DNA from: Acidimicrobiia bacterium
GTDB taxonomy: Bacteria > Actinomycetota > Acidimicrobiia > IMCC26256 > JAENVU01
Direction: 5' to 3'
Assembly (NCBI GenBank): GCA_016650415.1
Contig: JAENVU010000345.1
Location: 1 to 5,529 of the forward strand
Length of the DNA: 5,529 bases
Positions 4,145-5,529 of this stretch are shown one piece after another. The notes beneath the pieces were generated by a model that worked only from the letters and a program-made list of their open reading frames with translations, was not told where the DNA came from and did no database searches. Each line of letters opens with the position of its first letter. Positions within the stretch are counted from its first letter, which is position 1. The translations under genes and the position numbers were made by a program.

Positions 4145-5529
4145 TTGTGGTCGACTCGCTGGGCTCGCCGGATCGGACCGCGACTCAATCCTCGGTCCGT
4201 CGAGGAACTCGGCCGGCTCGGACCGCTCGCGACCTGGTTGCGTTGGGTCTGTCTGATCATCGGCGTCGTGCTGGCACTGACGACGAGCCAGCCGAACCGC
4301 CACGCCTTGTCCCTCGCGGGCGGTGTGCTCCTCGCCAACACCGTCTACCGCACCATCCGGCCGATCAACATCTATCCGGCGACCTGGCGCGCCGAGGCGC
4401 GGGTCGTCTTCGATCTCCTGATCGCCGTCGGGTCCATTGCGATCACCGACACCTGGTCGAGCCCGTTCCTCTTGATGCCGATTCCGACGGTGCTGCTCGC
4501 GGCGTACGGCTGGGGGTACCGCGAGGGATTCTTCGGTGCGCTGTTCACCGCGGGCACGATCCTGATGGCCGACGTGATCGGCGGCGCGACTCCCGACGCG
4601 CTGCGGACCGGGCTGCTCGCGTCCATGGTGGTCGCCGCGGCCGCGGTCGTCGGGGGCTATACCCGACAGCTCTGGTTGGAAGCCGAAGAACGGGAACGAG
4701 AGTCCGCCGACGAAGTGTCACGCATGGCACTCGCGAATGATCTCTTCCACGCGCTCCACGACGTCGTTCGAACCTTGCCCGACTCCCTCGACCTCGCCGA
4801 GGTCGTCGCCTCCGCCCGGGACACGTTGCGCGAAGTGTTCGAGCCCGACGTCCTCGTCGTGCTCCTCGCCGACGAGACGAGTGATGCGTGGCGCACCCAG
4901 CTCGCGGAGGGTGCGGTCGTCGACGAGCACCTGGAGACCGCCGACCTGCCGAGTCGCGTGCGGGAAGCGCTGGCCCGACCGGGCGTCGTCAAGGTCGAGA
5001 GCACCACCAGCCAGGCCGAACTCTGGAATCGAGAGTTCGCGAGTAGCGGCATGATCGTCGGTCTGCGCACGCCGGATCGGGTGGTCGGCGTGGTGTCGGT
5101 CGAACACCGCGCCCCGGAACGCATCAGCAGCGCCGATGCCGAACTCTTCTCCCGCATCGCGTCGTCGCTCGCACTCGCCGTCGACAACGCCCGGTGGTTC
5201 GGCCGTTTGCGTACGTTGGGCGCCGAAGCCGAACGGGCCCGGATCGCCCGCGACCTTCACGACCGCACGGCGCAGTCGCTCGCGTACATCGGGTTCGAGC
5301 TCGATCGTCTCTCGAATCGCTACAGCGACCCCGCGCTTCCCGAGCTGCACCGCACCGTGCGCCAGGTCGTCGTCGAACTTCGCGAGACGCTCTACCAGCT
5401 CCGCACGACGGTGACCGAGGAAGAGGGACTCGTCCCGCTCGCCGAGCCGTACTTGCGACGATGGTCGGACCGAACGGGCGTTGCGGTCACCTTCGAGACG
5501 ATTTGTCCGGAGCGGCGATTGGCGCGCCA
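4145..5529 (+). CDS. Membrane-bound GAF sensor histidine kinase, NarL/DegS type (HisKA_3), N-terminal part
   Basis: The frame runs open to the window edge (461 codons from 4145). After a basic N-terminus come about five or six hydrophobic segments (roughly residues 31-48, 53-70, 87-102, 107-127, 130-149 and 155-175). A charged helix (LEAEERERESADE) and a GAF-like sensor domain (about 195-350) follow. The dimerisation/phosphoacceptor domain opens with ERARIARDLHDRTAQSLAYI, with His372 as the phosphorylated residue in the family motif HDxxxQ. The HATPase_c domain and any partner response regulator lie beyond the window. The ligand is unknown. The start is uncertain: the frame is open from 3995, but TTG at 4145 is the first standard start codon, with neither a Shine-Dalgarno sequence nor a TANNNT hexamer. 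TTG at 4238 or GTG at 4268 are later options that shorten or cut the first membrane segment. Confidence 0.88.
   Translation, partial: MWSTRWARRIGPRLNPRSVEELGRLGPLATWLRWVCLIIGVVLALTTSQPNRHALSLAGGVLLANTVYRTIRPINIYPATWRAEARVVFDLLIAVGSIAITDTWSSPFLLMPIPTVLLAAYGWGYREGFFGALFTAGTILMADVIGGATPDALRTGLLASMVVAAAAVVGGYTRQLWLEAEERERESADEVSRMALANDLFHALHDVVRTLPDSLDLAEVVASARDTLREVFEPDVLVVLLADETSDAWRTQLAEGAVVDEHLETADLPSRVREALARPGVVKVESTTSQAELWNREFASSGMIVGLRTPDRVVGVVSVEHRAPERISSADAELFSRIASSLALAVDNARWFGRLRTLGAEAERARIARDLHDRTAQSLAYIGFELDRLSNRYSDPALPELHRTVRQVVVELRETLYQLRTTVTEEEGLVPLAEPYLRRWSDRTGVAVTFETICPERRLAR

Noticed and set aside
4147..5350. Open frames in other phases and on the minus strand across the histidine kinase
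   Set aside because: The frame with membrane segments, GAF domain and the DLHDxxxQ phosphoacceptor motif accounts for the region; the others are Arg/Ser-rich shadows.

Overview
The window looks like ordinary chromosome from a GC-rich actinobacterium. The codons are strongly GC-biased at the third position. dephospho-CoA kinase (coaE) and excinuclease subunit B (uvrB) lie in the same order and orientation that many actinobacteria keep (for example Mycobacterium tuberculosis Rv1631 and Rv1633). Start sites look leaderless in the actinobacterial style. I cannot name a genus; Acidimicrobiia is a guess only.

Layout from left to right. (1) 1-95, minus strand: the first 31 codons of a Lys/Ala-rich protein that runs off the window. 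Its promoter carries a near-perfect Gram-positive-type LexA (SOS) box at 126-141. (2) 160-2190, minus: complete uvrB, the damage-verification helicase subunit of nucleotide excision repair. (3) 2191-2358: divergent intergenic region with an imperfect 54-base palindrome. (4) 2359-3279, plus: a fused protein with an AbiEi-type winged-helix N-terminus and a DUF559 (Vsr-like endonuclease) C-terminus, lying antisense to its neighbours. (5) 3280-3329: a second 50-base palindrome related to the first, starting one base after the stop codon. (6) 3347-3955, minus: complete coaE, last step of coenzyme A synthesis. (7) 3956-4144: divergent intergenic region without a clear promoter. (8) about 4145 to the window end, plus: the N-terminal part of a membrane-bound GAF/HisKA_3 (NarL/DegS-type) sensor histidine kinase, cut before its ATPase domain. 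No stretch over 300 bases lacks a gene.

Two points deserve attention. First, the DUF559 gene is bracketed by two related palindromes and splits the coaE-uvrB pair. Together they form a roughly 1.08-kb unit that may be a mobile or repeat-associated nuclease cassette, or a gene autoregulated by its own winged-helix domain. Second, all four genes whose starts lie inside the window and can be placed have a TANNNT hexamer 6-7 bases before the start codon, which points to leaderless transcripts. In the Lys-rich gene this hexamer sits correctly behind the SOS box, so that gene, rather than uvrB, carries the clear DNA-damage-response signal here.
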